A stretch of 64,000 nucleotides of DNA, taken from NCBI GenBank assembly GCA_964474695.1, contig CAYYTK010000002.1:62001-126000 (forward strand). The letters run 5' to 3'. The DNA comes from DAOUBP01 sp964474695 (GTDB lineage: Bacteria; Chloroflexota; Anaerolineae; CG2-30-64-16). Position numbers and translations under genes: made by a program. The notes under the pieces were generated by a model. It searched no databases and had not been told where the DNA came from. It saw only the letters and a program-made list of their open reading frames with translations. Position 1 is the stretch's first letter; each line of letters opens with the position of its first letter. Of the stretch, positions 9,419 through 18,261 are shown piece after piece.

Positions 9419-9994
9419 ATGAATAACCATCTGGCCGGCATCAATCTGCTGATCATAGTCATTCTCTTAGGGCTATCCTCCACCCTGGCGCCGAGTCGCG
9501 CCTCCGCTCATAGCGCAGTGCAAAGCGCCGCATCAGCAAGCTGCGGCCCTTCCTATGTGGTCCGTTCAGGCGACACCCTTTCGGGGATTGCGCGGCGCTG
9601 CGGCGTTTCAGCCTCCACCCTGGCGCAAGCCAACGGACTGAGCCTCAGCTCAGTGATCTATCCCGGTCAACGGTTGGCAGTGCCCGGCACTTCGAGCTAT
9701 TCATCCGGCGCCACAAGCTCATCGAGCTCGACAGGTTGTCCAGCAAGCTACACAGTGCGCTCTGGCGACACTCTCGGCAGCATTGCCAGACGTTGCGGCG
9801 TTTCCGTGGCCAGCCTAAAGCAGTGGAACGGCCTCCAATCAAGCACGATTCGTCCCGGCCAGGTCCTCATTACCCGTGCAACACGATCATCAGCCAGAAC
9901 CACAAGCCCGTCCTACTCGGCCACGCCGATAGCCGATCAGGCAACGGCGCCTACGCCCACGCCTTCCATCGAGTCACCTGTCTATCCGTGGTAG
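9419..9994 (+). CDS. Secreted protein with two LysM domains
   Basis: A 191-residue exported protein. The first 35 residues are a signal peptide ending near PSRASA. Two LysM modules follow, each opening with YxVRSGDTL and continuing IARRCGVS (about residues 47-90 and 112-155); a Ser-rich linker separates them. LysM modules bind N-acetylglucosamine-containing polymers such as peptidoglycan. Each module has the cysteine pair CG/CP at its start and RCGV inside, suggesting a disulfide per module. The C-terminal 35 residues are Thr/Pro/Ser-rich and no catalytic domain is present. It is likely a cell-envelope binding protein. AAGGGG precedes ATG 9419. Confidence 0.88.
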   Translation: MNNHLAGINLLIIVILLGLSSTLAPSRASAHSAVQSAASASCGPSYVVRSGDTLSGIARRCGVSASTLAQANGLSLSSVIYPGQRLAVPGTSSYSSGATSSSSSTGCPASYTVRSGDTLGSIARRCGVSVASLKQWNGLQSSTIRPGQVLITRATRSSARTTSPSYSATPIADQATAPTPTPSIESPVYPW

Positions 9995-10030
9995 ATTATA
10001 GCGCACAATCGCCAGAAATGCAAGCACCAA

Positions 10031-12760
10031 TTATTGGACAATTTCGACGCGCTCCAATGCCAGCGCAGCCTCCGGCGCGCTCACCGGAAGTCCGGCTGAC
10101 ACCTGAACGGCGACAACGCCGCCGACCGCCTCAGCAGCAGCGCCTGGCGTCCCACCCACCTGGCCGATGAAAGCATGCCCCCAACGGAATCGGCCGCGCA
10201 GGTCGACGGCCACGCCTAAGCGAGCCAGGGCGGCAACACCCTCCTCCGTCAATTGGGCGGTCCCCTCATCTCGCACTGCACCGGCAACCGCTGCGCCAGC
10301 AGGTAACGCGGCCACCCAACGCGCCAACCCGGCGCTGGCCGCCGGATCGCCATGCGTATCGAAACTGGCCGCGGCCAACACCGTGCCGGTGACCGAATCA
10401 AAAGCTACCAGGTTATAGCCGCGTTGGTTGAGCGAACGATCAACCCCATCGATGTAGATATGAGCGAAGTCGCCGGTCTCTTGTCCCGCGCTGCGCACCA
10501 ACACTCCGGCCACACCCACCCGACCGAGTTGCCGGGCTAACTCGGTCACAGATGTCGTCAACGTAAAACGCAAGCGCACATCACTGAGAGGTGGCCGCGC
10601 CGGATCGGCCGGGATGGCGAATTCAAGCTGCCGCGCCCCCTGGGGCCAGGGCTGCTCGCCGATCGCTCGGCCATCGACAAGCAATGTCACGCGCTGACCG
10701 GCCGCAAGCGATTGCCCATCGAAGCGTACTGTCGTCGCGCCCGACGGCAAAGGCAACAGAAGCCGGGCCTCGCGACGCTGCGCATACACAGTTGTTGGGT
10801 GCGCGCCGCCGGCCGGGGGACTCCATCCTTCGCCCAGGATAGCGCGCCCCTGATCCGTGCCAGGAAAGAAAACGCTCGACGGCGCCAGCGGCTCAGCAAC
10901 ACGATAGAGGACCAGGTCGCCTTCTTCGGCCACCGTCGTCACCGGCAGAAGCTGGCGCAGCAGCGTCTCGGCCTGAGCCGGCAGCTTATCCCGGTGCACC
11001 ATGACATAGCGAATATCAAAGAAAGCGGCCCATGCACGGGCCGCGGCCGCGTCGTCGTCGGTCACCGGCAAGGCCGCCAATGCGGCACGTAAGGCATCGT
11101 GCTGGGGCAGGTCGGCGGCGTTTGTCAGGGCGATCAGGCGCGCCAGCGTAGGATTTTCGCTGAAGTACTGGAATTTAACCTCCGGATTACGTGAGGTATT
11201 ACCTCCCAAAAGGCGTTTGCCGTGGCGGGCCTGGTACCAAAGCTGCTGCATAATCAGGATATCCTGCTTGCCGGCCACGCGCGCGCCGTTGCGCCAGCCT
11301 AAGGGCAACTCCAGCAGGGCAAAATCTTCCGGCTCTGCTGCAACAATGTCATAGAGCGCCGGGACCTTTCCCAGGTTCGATGTCGGCAGAGGCAGCGATA
11401 GATGTTCAAACGTCAACAAGGCAAGCGTGAACGCGAAGCAACCCAAGGCGTAGCCCGACAACTGGAAGCCGTCCCCGCTTTTGCGAGGCCGGCCCACGCT
11501 GCCCAGCAGCCGCTGCATCCCCAATGCCACCAACGGCGCCAGGCTGGCCAAAAGCATGACGCTGTAACGGCTGGGGTAGCGGTTGCCCTTAAAGAACGGC
11601 AACTGCTCCATCAGCCGAAACGGCAAGGGAAAGCCGGTGTCGACGCCGGCAATACGCAGGCTGGGGCCCAAGGTCAGCAAAAGGAAGAGCAATGCTGCCG
11701 TCGCCCAAAACCAACTTCCCCCCCAACGTCGTCCGTGCCACATGCCGACAACGGCCAGTAGCACTGCCACGTAGCCAAGGTAAATATGCTGTCCTTTGTT
11801 CACCGCGAATTCCCGACCGGCCGCCTGCGGGGATGCATCGCCGGCCCACCCGCGAATCACATCTCCCAGGAGCGGATGAAGCTGTGTCGGCACGGCATAG
11901 CCGGCCAGATCGGCCGAGAACACATCGGCAAACCCGCCGCCAGACGTGAAAAAGTCCCCTTCAGCCCGCAAATCGGGGAGCATGTTGGCCAGGACCGGTG
12001 CGATCCCGACGGCAAAAAGCACCCCCAACAGCACAAAACGAACAATCCATGGAAGCGCCTTGGCCCCAGAAAACAATCTCCAAAGCACTACCAATCCGAT
12101 GAAGACCAGCAGAAAAGACGCATAGGTCAACTCCGCGTAAGCCTGAAGAAGCAGAAACAGCGCCGCCAGCACAGCATCACGCGGCCGGCCTTCCGTGCGC
12201 GCGGCGCGAAGCACATAGAGCATCGCGAAGGGGATCCACTGCGAGCTGGCGATATTCCCTTGCCCCAGCGCCGCGTAAAACATCTTGGCCGAAGCAAACG
12301 CATAAAGCGCACCGCCGAGAAAGGCCGGCAAAAAGACAAGCAAGTCAGGAGGCCTGGCAGGCCCCCGCCCCCCCTTACTTCCCGGTTTCCAGGCGCCCAG
12401 GACCTCCACACACAGCAGGTAGGCCCCAAAACCGCTGAGGACAAAGGATGAGAGGAGCAGAGTATTGTAGGCTGGAATAATGCCAAAGATGGCCTGGAGC
12501 GGCACGCTCAGCAAGCCGTTGAGGATGGTGAGGGTGTAGAACGCAAGGTTGATGCCGATGGGCCAAAACTGCCAGTTGCATGCAAAAGGATTCTGCAACT
12601 GATCCACCAGGGAATGCTTGACCCACCACAAGTTCCACGCCAGCGCTGGATCGTCGATGCCGTCGCCGGGAACGTGTGTGGCAAACTGCGCTGCCAGCGG
12701 CCATGTAAGCACAAGGCTCAGGAATAGATAGGCCAACAAGACCCAGATATGTCTGCGCAC
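10031..12760 (-). CDS. Multi-pass membrane protein, GT-C glycosyltransferase-like, with large exported C-terminal part
   Basis: A 909-residue protein. The first half has about ten hydrophobic helices, starting with VLLAYLFLSLVLTWPLAAQF; the first external loop carries GDGIDDPALAWNLWW, and acidic residues at this place are typical of lipid-phosphate-dependent GT-C enzymes. The second half (from about residue 480) is soluble and presumably outside, with jelly-roll-like beta strands such as RLRFTLTTSV. No family was recognised with certainty. The start is GTG 12760 after GAGGTTAGG. It has its own promoter, back to back with that of folC. It may use the lipid-linked sugar made by the GT2 enzyme encoded near 4 kb (inference). 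Confidence 0.7.
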   Translation of the reverse strand: MRRHIWVLLAYLFLSLVLTWPLAAQFATHVPGDGIDDPALAWNLWWVKHSLVDQLQNPFACNWQFWPIGINLAFYTLTILNGLLSVPLQAIFGIIPAYNTLLLSSFVLSGFGAYLLCVEVLGAWKPGSKGGRGPARPPDLLVFLPAFLGGALYAFASAKMFYAALGQGNIASSQWIPFAMLYVLRAARTEGRPRDAVLAALFLLLQAYAELTYASFLLVFIGLVVLWRLFSGAKALPWIVRFVLLGVLFAVGIAPVLANMLPDLRAEGDFFTSGGGFADVFSADLAGYAVPTQLHPLLGDVIRGWAGDASPQAAGREFAVNKGQHIYLGYVAVLLAVVGMWHGRRWGGSWFWATAALLFLLLTLGPSLRIAGVDTGFPLPFRLMEQLPFFKGNRYPSRYSVMLLASLAPLVALGMQRLLGSVGRPRKSGDGFQLSGYALGCFAFTLALLTFEHLSLPLPTSNLGKVPALYDIVAAEPEDFALLELPLGWRNGARVAGKQDILIMQQLWYQARHGKRLLGGNTSRNPEVKFQYFSENPTLARLIALTNAADLPQHDALRAALAALPVTDDDAAAARAWAAFFDIRYVMVHRDKLPAQAETLLRQLLPVTTVAEEGDLVLYRVAEPLAPSSVFFPGTDQGRAILGEGWSPPAGGAHPTTVYAQRREARLLLPLPSGATTVRFDGQSLAAGQRVTLLVDGRAIGEQPWPQGARQLEFAIPADPARPPLSDVRLRFTLTTSVTELARQLGRVGVAGVLVRSAGQETGDFAHIYIDGVDRSLNQRGYNLVAFDSVTGTVLAAASFDTHGDPAASAGLARWVAALPAGAAVAGAVRDEGTAQLTEEGVAALARLGVAVDLRGRFRWGHAFIGQVGGTPGAAAEAVGGVVAVQVSAGLPVSAPEAALALERVEIVQ

Positions 12761-12801
12761 CCTAACCTCAGCAAGTTGGTGTGGCCGATATCATCCGCTG
12801 G

Positions 12802-12830
12802 ATTATGCCACCGCCGGCACGAATCAGCAA
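12802..12830 (-). promoter_or_regulatory. Promoter for the GT-C-like membrane protein gene
   Basis: On the minus strand TTGCTG (12830-12825) and CATAAT (12807-12802) have a 17-base spacer, with TG just before the -10 box. It lies 42 bases upstream of GTG 12760. Confidence 0.5.
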
Positions 12831-12835
12831 GCCGT

Positions 12836-12864
12836 TTGTGTTTTGCCTCTCGTTGCGCTAAAAT
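12836..12864 (+). promoter_or_regulatory. Promoter for folC
   Basis: TTGTGT (12836-12841) and TAAAAT (12859-12864) are 17 bases apart and lie 50 bases before the folC start. The -35 elements of this promoter and of the divergent one are only 5 bases apart. Confidence 0.45.
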
Positions 12865-12914
12865 GACGACTCTGGATAAACTAAACCGATCATCCAGCCG
12901 CATGGAGCGTTGAT

Positions 12915-14369
12915 ATGGGTCGTTACCAGGATGCCCTGGAGTACATTTTCAATTACGTAAATTACGAGAAAAAGGCGCGCTATCCTTACGATGCAGTGAC
13001 TTTCGACCTCAGCCGGATGGAGCACTTGCTCGAGAAGCTGGGACGCCCCCATGAGCGTTTTCGCTGTGTCCATATCGCCGGCACCAAAGGTAAAGGCTCG
13101 ACCTCGGCAATGGTTGAGTCAGTGCTGCAGGCGGCCGGCTACAAGACGGGCCTTTACACCTCGCCGCACCTGCACACCTTCAGGGAACGAATTCGCCTGA
13201 ACGGCGGCCTGATGAGCAAAGCCGAGTTGGTCGATCTGCTGGAATACTGCAAACCAGCCATCGAAGCAACCCCCGACATTACGGCTTTCGAGATCATGAC
13301 AGCGCTGGCATTTGAGTTCTTCGCTCAAAACGGGGTCGATTGGGCGGTGTTGGAGGTCGGTCTCGGCGGTCGCCTGGATGCCACCAACGTGGTGCACCCC
13401 ACTGTCTGTGCCATCACCAGCCTGAGCTATGATCATGTGGAGCTGCTGGGTCACACCTTATCCCTCATCGCGTTCGAAAAGGCCGGCATTATCAAGCCGG
13501 GTGTGCCGGTCGTCAGCGCACCGCAAGAGCCGGAAGCGATGGCCGTCATTCAGCGGGTCTGTGCCGACACGAAAGCGCGGTTAGTTGTCGTGGGACAGGA
13601 TTGGACATACGAACAAGGCGATGCGCCTGGCTTGCCATACGATCTGACAGGCCAAACCCTGACCGTGCGCGGGCCTGGGGATGAGCCGCTGCTGAGAAAC
13701 CTGCATCTGTCGCTCTTGGGCCGGCACCAACGCGATAATGCGACCACAGCGATCGCCATCCTGCAGGAATTGCGCAACCAGGGCATCCACATCCCCGATG
13801 AAGCGCTGCGAACCGGCCTGGCGGCTGCACGTTGGCCGGGACGCTTTGAGATATTGCAGTGCGATGCCAGGTCGCAGCATTGCCCGACCTTGGTGGTCGA
13901 TAGCGCCCACAACGAGAATTCCGCGCAAAAACTGCGCGCGGCGCTGGCTGACTATTTTCCGCGTCCGCCCAGGCGACAGTTGGCCGTGATTTTCGGCGCG
14001 TCATCCGACAAAGATATCATCGGCATGCTGAAGACGTTCCTGGAGCCTGTAGCCAGCACCGGCTACCGGCCGGCTGACAAGGTCATCGTCACCAAGAGCG
14101 GTCACCCGCGCTCAGCCGAGCCGGCGCAGCTTGCCGACCTGGTGCGCAGCGTCAACGCGACCTGCCCCATCAGTGTCCACACCAATCTCAACGCGGCGTT
14201 TACCGAGGCGCTGGCCTGGGCCGGACCGGATGATCTCATCTGCGTGACAGGATCGATCTTTGTGGTGGCCCAAGCGCGGCGCGCCTGGGCTGCGCGCCAC
14301 CCTGATGCATTTGCCCCAGACGACTGGGTTTTCGAAGATGAGACGGCGGGAACGCCGGTACCGGACTGA
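12915..14369 (+). CDS. folC: Bifunctional folylpolyglutamate synthase / dihydrofolate synthase
   Basis: A 484-residue Mur-ligase-family enzyme that adds glutamate to (dihydro)folate or dihydropteroate using ATP. The P-loop GTKGKGS lies at about residues 57-63, followed by the family signature YTSPHLHTFRERI. VGLGGRLDATN and SYDHVELLGHTLSLIAFEKAGI are the omega-loop and substrate-binding motifs. VVDSAHNENS matches the Mur-ligase C-terminal DxAHNP motif with the final Pro replaced by Glu. Length is somewhat above the usual 420-450 residues. It is followed after 28 bases by lon, probably in one transcript. Confidence 0.95.
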   Translation: MGRYQDALEYIFNYVNYEKKARYPYDAVTFDLSRMEHLLEKLGRPHERFRCVHIAGTKGKGSTSAMVESVLQAAGYKTGLYTSPHLHTFRERIRLNGGLMSKAELVDLLEYCKPAIEATPDITAFEIMTALAFEFFAQNGVDWAVLEVGLGGRLDATNVVHPTVCAITSLSYDHVELLGHTLSLIAFEKAGIIKPGVPVVSAPQEPEAMAVIQRVCADTKARLVVVGQDWTYEQGDAPGLPYDLTGQTLTVRGPGDEPLLRNLHLSLLGRHQRDNATTAIAILQELRNQGIHIPDEALRTGLAAARWPGRFEILQCDARSQHCPTLVVDSAHNENSAQKLRAALADYFPRPPRRQLAVIFGASSDKDIIGMLKTFLEPVASTGYRPADKVIVTKSGHPRSAEPAQLADLVRSVNATCPISVHTNLNAAFTEALAWAGPDDLICVTGSIFVVAQARRAWAARHPDAFAPDDWVFEDETAGTPVPD

Positions 14370-14397
14370 GACGACACCGGATTGTGGTGGAGGAATC

Positions 14398-16962
14398 TTG
14401 AGCGAGTTGGATGGTGGACCAGGACCACGCATCGGGCCTGAGTGGCCCCTGGTGAATATGCTGGCGCGACGCCGGACGGGCCGCACCTACGGTGAAGTGC
14501 GCCGTCCCCACGGCCATGACCTGGAAGGGCTAGAAGGCAACGAGTATCCCGTCTTGCCTCTGCCTGATACGGTGGTCTTTCCAAACCTGGTTACGCCCCT
14601 GTTCTTGGGACGCGATCGGTCCTCGCGCGCGGTTGAAGCCGCCGAGGCGATGGAGGTGCCGCTGCTGGTGGTCGCGCAACGGGACACCGAGCTGATCGAC
14701 CCCGGCCTGACTGACCTCTACACCATCGGCACCGCGGTAGAGGTGGGCCGGGTATTGCGGATGCCCGATGGCAGCACAACGGTGTTGGTGCAGGGCCTGG
14801 AGCGCGTGCGCATCATCGAACTGGTGGATTCCGAGCCATACCTGCGCGTGCGTGGGGTGCCGCTCTACGAGGACGAACGCCATGATATGGCCAGCGAAGC
14901 GCTGATGCGCGCGGTGCTGGCACTCTTCGAGAAAGTGGTCGGCCTCAATCCTAACTTGCCCGATGACGCGTACGTGGCGGCCATGAACGAGCATGAACCT
15001 GGCAGCCTGGCCGACCTGCTGGCTCACATCCTGGATCTGGAAGTCGCACAACGCCAGGAACTCCTGGAGACGCTGGACGCCAACCAGCGGCTGCAACGTC
15101 TGAGCATTATCCTGGGGCAAGAGCTGGATGTGCTGGAGCTGGAGGATCGCATCCAAACCCAGGTGCAGCAGGAGGTCGACAAATCTCAGCGCGAGTATTA
15201 CCTGCGTGAGCAGATGCGCGCCATCCAGACCGAGCTAGGCGAGGGGGACGAGGCTCAACACGAGATCGCAGAGCTGCGACAAAAGCTGGCCAAGGCGCAG
15301 CCGTCTGAAGCGGTATACGCCAAGGTCGAGAAGGAGATCGGGAAACTGGCAGCCATGCCGCCGGCCTCGCCCGAAACGACCGTCATCCGCAACTATGTGG
15401 ACTGGCTGCTGGAACTGCCGTGGCACACAGCCACTGAGGACAATCTGGACGTGCCCCGCGCAGCCAAAGTCCTGGAAGACAACCATTACGGGTTGCCTAA
15501 GGTAAAAGAACGGATCCTGGAACACATCGCCGTGCGCAAGCTGGCCCAAGAGAAGATGAAAAGCCCGATCCTGTGCTTCGTGGGCCCACCCGGCACCGGA
15601 AAAACCAGCCTGGGCAAATCGATTGCCGAGGCGCTGGGGCGGAAGTTCGTCCGATTGAGCCTGGGCGGTGTGCGCGATGAGGCCGAAATCCGAGGTCACC
15701 GCCGCACCTACATCGGTTCCTTGCCGGGCCGCATTGTCCAAACCATGCACACGGCCGGGACGATCAATCCGCTCTTCATGTTGGACGAAATCGATAAGCT
15801 GGGCATGGATTTCCGGGGCGATCCGTCATCCGCGCTGTTGGAGGTGCTGGATCCGGAACAGAACCACGCGTTCAGCGATCACTACCTCGAGGTGCCGTAC
15901 GACCTGAGCAAGGTCATGTTCATCACCACCGCCAACTACCTTGACCCTGTGCCGCCGGCATTGCGCGACCGCCTTGAGGTGATCGAATTCCCGGGTTACA
16001 TCGAAGAAGAGAAACTGGCCATCGCACGCCAGTTCCTGGTGCCGCGCCAACTCGAGGCACACGGCCTGATCCCCAGGCAGATTCAATTCAGCACGGCCGC
16101 CCTGCGCTCGATGATTCGGGAGTACACCTATGAGGCAGGAGTGCGCAATCTGGAGCGCGCGATCGCCAACATCTGCCGCAAGGTGGCCCGCCGCATCGCT
16201 GAGGGCAAGCGAGCGCCGCACAGCATCACGCCTGCCCTCGTCAACAAATTCCTGGGGCCGCCGGAGTTCAGCGAATGGCTGGGCAACGAACAGGATGAGA
16301 TCGGCGTGGCGAACGGCCTGGCATGGAGCGAAGCGGGCGGCGACGTGATGCAGGTTGAGGTTTCGGCGATGGAAGGCAAGGGTGCGCTGACCTTGACCGG
16401 ACAGATCGGTGAGGTGATGCAGGAATCGGCGCAGGCAGCCCTGACGTATGCCCGCTCGCATGCGCCTGAATTCGGCCTGGGCCAGATTGACTTCGACAAG
16501 ATCGACCTGCACATCCATGTGCCCGAGGGCGCCATCCCCAAGGACGGGCCCAGCGCAGGCGTCACCATGGCCACGGCGCTGATTTCAGCGTTGAGCGAAC
16601 GGCCCATCCGCCACGATGTCGCCATGACGGGTGAAATCACTTTGCGCGGCCGCGTGCTGCCCATCGGTGGACTCAAGGAAAAGCTGATGGCCGCACACCG
16701 CATGCACTTGAAGGTGGTGCTGATCCCTAAGCGCAATCAGAAGGACTTGATTGATGTGCCGCGCCAGGTGCAGCGCGAATTGGATGTCGTCCTGGTAGAG
16801 CGAATGGATGAGATCTTGCCGCGCGCATTGTTGGCGCCGCAACCTGGCCAGCCCAAGCCCCGCGTCACCCGGAAGGGGCGCACGCGCGCCAAGACCGAGG
16901 TCAAGCCTGAGGCTGAGGTTGTAGCATCCGCCTCTGCTGCACCGGCTCCGGCAGCCGACTGA
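14398..16962 (+). CDS. lon: ATP-dependent Lon protease
   Basis: An 854-residue AAA+ serine protease that degrades damaged and regulatory proteins in the cytoplasm. The N-terminal substrate domain begins YPVLPLPDTVVFPNLVTPL. Walker A GPPGTGKTS is at about 396-404 and the Walker B region is FMLDEIDKLG. The proteolytic Ser is in PKDGPSAGV (Ser about 719) and the catalytic Lys in GGLKEKL (about 760-762). The frame is open back to 14260 inside folC, but TTG 14398 has GGAGG four bases upstream and avoids the overlap, so it is taken as the start. The C-terminus has an extra Lys/Arg then Ala/Pro-rich tail of about 40 residues. Confidence 0.96.
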   Translation: MSELDGGPGPRIGPEWPLVNMLARRRTGRTYGEVRRPHGHDLEGLEGNEYPVLPLPDTVVFPNLVTPLFLGRDRSSRAVEAAEAMEVPLLVVAQRDTELIDPGLTDLYTIGTAVEVGRVLRMPDGSTTVLVQGLERVRIIELVDSEPYLRVRGVPLYEDERHDMASEALMRAVLALFEKVVGLNPNLPDDAYVAAMNEHEPGSLADLLAHILDLEVAQRQELLETLDANQRLQRLSIILGQELDVLELEDRIQTQVQQEVDKSQREYYLREQMRAIQTELGEGDEAQHEIAELRQKLAKAQPSEAVYAKVEKEIGKLAAMPPASPETTVIRNYVDWLLELPWHTATEDNLDVPRAAKVLEDNHYGLPKVKERILEHIAVRKLAQEKMKSPILCFVGPPGTGKTSLGKSIAEALGRKFVRLSLGGVRDEAEIRGHRRTYIGSLPGRIVQTMHTAGTINPLFMLDEIDKLGMDFRGDPSSALLEVLDPEQNHAFSDHYLEVPYDLSKVMFITTANYLDPVPPALRDRLEVIEFPGYIEEEKLAIARQFLVPRQLEAHGLIPRQIQFSTAALRSMIREYTYEAGVRNLERAIANICRKVARRIAEGKRAPHSITPALVNKFLGPPEFSEWLGNEQDEIGVANGLAWSEAGGDVMQVEVSAMEGKGALTLTGQIGEVMQESAQAALTYARSHAPEFGLGQIDFDKIDLHIHVPEGAIPKDGPSAGVTMATALISALSERPIRHDVAMTGEITLRGRVLPIGGLKEKLMAAHRMHLKVVLIPKRNQKDLIDVPRQVQRELDVVLVERMDEILPRALLAPQPGQPKPRVTRKGRTRAKTEVKPEAEVVASASAAPAPAAD

Positions 16963-17035
16963 GAGGCAGGTCAGGCATGTGGCCTGAGGTGTCGTGCCAG
17001 GTTAGCAACTTGCACCGCGTATCGGAGCATCGCTG

Positions 17036-18250
17036 ATGATCAAGAATCGTGGCTTCCTGATCGCCGTTATCCTGCTGGCTGCTTTGGCGATCCTTCTGCT
17101 TTTGGGCCGTGATGGAACATCGTTCAAACTGTTCCGGCCGAAAGTAGCGGAGCTGCCGCAGTACCTGGCCGACGTCGTCCCGGATGATTGGGACCCCATC
17201 CTGGGCAAACAACAGGAATGCAACTTCGACGATGATGGTGACCTGGAATGGCTCGTTGTCTATCGCTACGACAACACCTTGGTGCAGGCGCCCTACCGGG
17301 CGGATGGGGCGACTATCAAGCGCGGCCCGATCGGCGCGGCTGTGTTCGACAGACAGACAAACGTCGTGCCTGAAGGGCAGGGCAACGAGAGCCCCTATCG
17401 CCCCACGATGCTGATCCCGTACCGGCTGTTGCCCGACTTCTATTCAGGCAAAGGCCTTGGCTACCTGAGCGAAACCGGCGCCTCCGACGTCGAGATCATC
17501 TATCATCCGCCCATTTCTACCAAGGGCGTCTGCAAGGTTGCCGAAATCAGCATCCTCGGCTATGCCGACAGCCAACTCCCTACGCGGCTATCCATCTTCC
17601 GCTGGGAAAGCCGTGCGACAGGCTTCCGAGCCAAGCACTTCGTCGGCAACGCACGTATCGCCGCTCCGATCAAGACGGACGGTTCGCAGACGATCGAGAC
17701 GGTAACAACCTACAATCGGTTGGAGAACCACCGCAGCCTGTTATGCGAGTCACGCACCTATCGCCGCACAGGGGAAGCAGCAGCCCTGAACTTCGACGAG
17801 GATCCGTCGGCCTACACCATCGACTTCTGCTACAACGCGCCGCCTGACCCCACCTATCCGGAAGGGGTTGTCGTTGCATTGCTGCGAAACAGCAAGCCCA
17901 CCGCCCGCCAGGGAACGGCTCCGACACCGCCAACGAACGGATTCCTGATCGCCAAAGCAGATACGTCTGCGGTCGGCAGCAAGGCGGCCGAAGGCATCCG
18001 GATACTCTCGGTCACTCATCCCGCCAGCGTCAGCACCGATCCGGCCGGAGGGCGGCCCTGCACACCGGATCAGGTGACAGCGACTGAGCAGGTTTGGATC
18101 TGCGGTCGCGAAAGCGCGGTGGTCGAGACGGAGATTATGCTCGATGGAGAAATCCGCCGAGCCGTCTGGCAGCTCATCAGCCTGGTGCCGGATCAAATCG
18201 ATGCAGATGTTCACTGGCGCGTGCAAAGCGTGACCTTACCTGAAGGATAG
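17036..18250 (+). CDS. Membrane-anchored extracytoplasmic protein of unknown function
   Basis: A 404-residue protein not assigned to a family. One hydrophobic helix at about residues 6-24 (FLIAVILLAALAILLLLG) anchors the rest outside the cytoplasm. The soluble part has an acidic stretch NFDDDGDLEWLVVYRYD that resembles an EF-hand-like or FG-GAP-like calcium loop, and several scattered cysteines. It starts at ATG 17036 with GGAG nine bases upstream, 73 bases after lon. It heads a cluster with the AlbA_2 regulator and two membrane paralogues; the gap to the next gene is 11 bases, so they are probably co-transcribed. Confidence 0.7.
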   Translation: MIKNRGFLIAVILLAALAILLLLGRDGTSFKLFRPKVAELPQYLADVVPDDWDPILGKQQECNFDDDGDLEWLVVYRYDNTLVQAPYRADGATIKRGPIGAAVFDRQTNVVPEGQGNESPYRPTMLIPYRLLPDFYSGKGLGYLSETGASDVEIIYHPPISTKGVCKVAEISILGYADSQLPTRLSIFRWESRATGFRAKHFVGNARIAAPIKTDGSQTIETVTTYNRLENHRSLLCESRTYRRTGEAAALNFDEDPSAYTIDFCYNAPPDPTYPEGVVVALLRNSKPTARQGTAPTPPTNGFLIAKADTSAVGSKAAEGIRILSVTHPASVSTDPAGGRPCTPDQVTATEQVWICGRESAVVETEIMLDGEIRRAVWQLISLVPDQIDADVHWRVQSVTLPEG

Positions 18251-18261
18251 GACGCAGATCG

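Noticed and set aside
14260..14397. Upstream extension of Lon to an ATG inside folC
   Set aside because: It would overlap folC by 110 bases, and TTG 14398 has a well-placed GGAGG.
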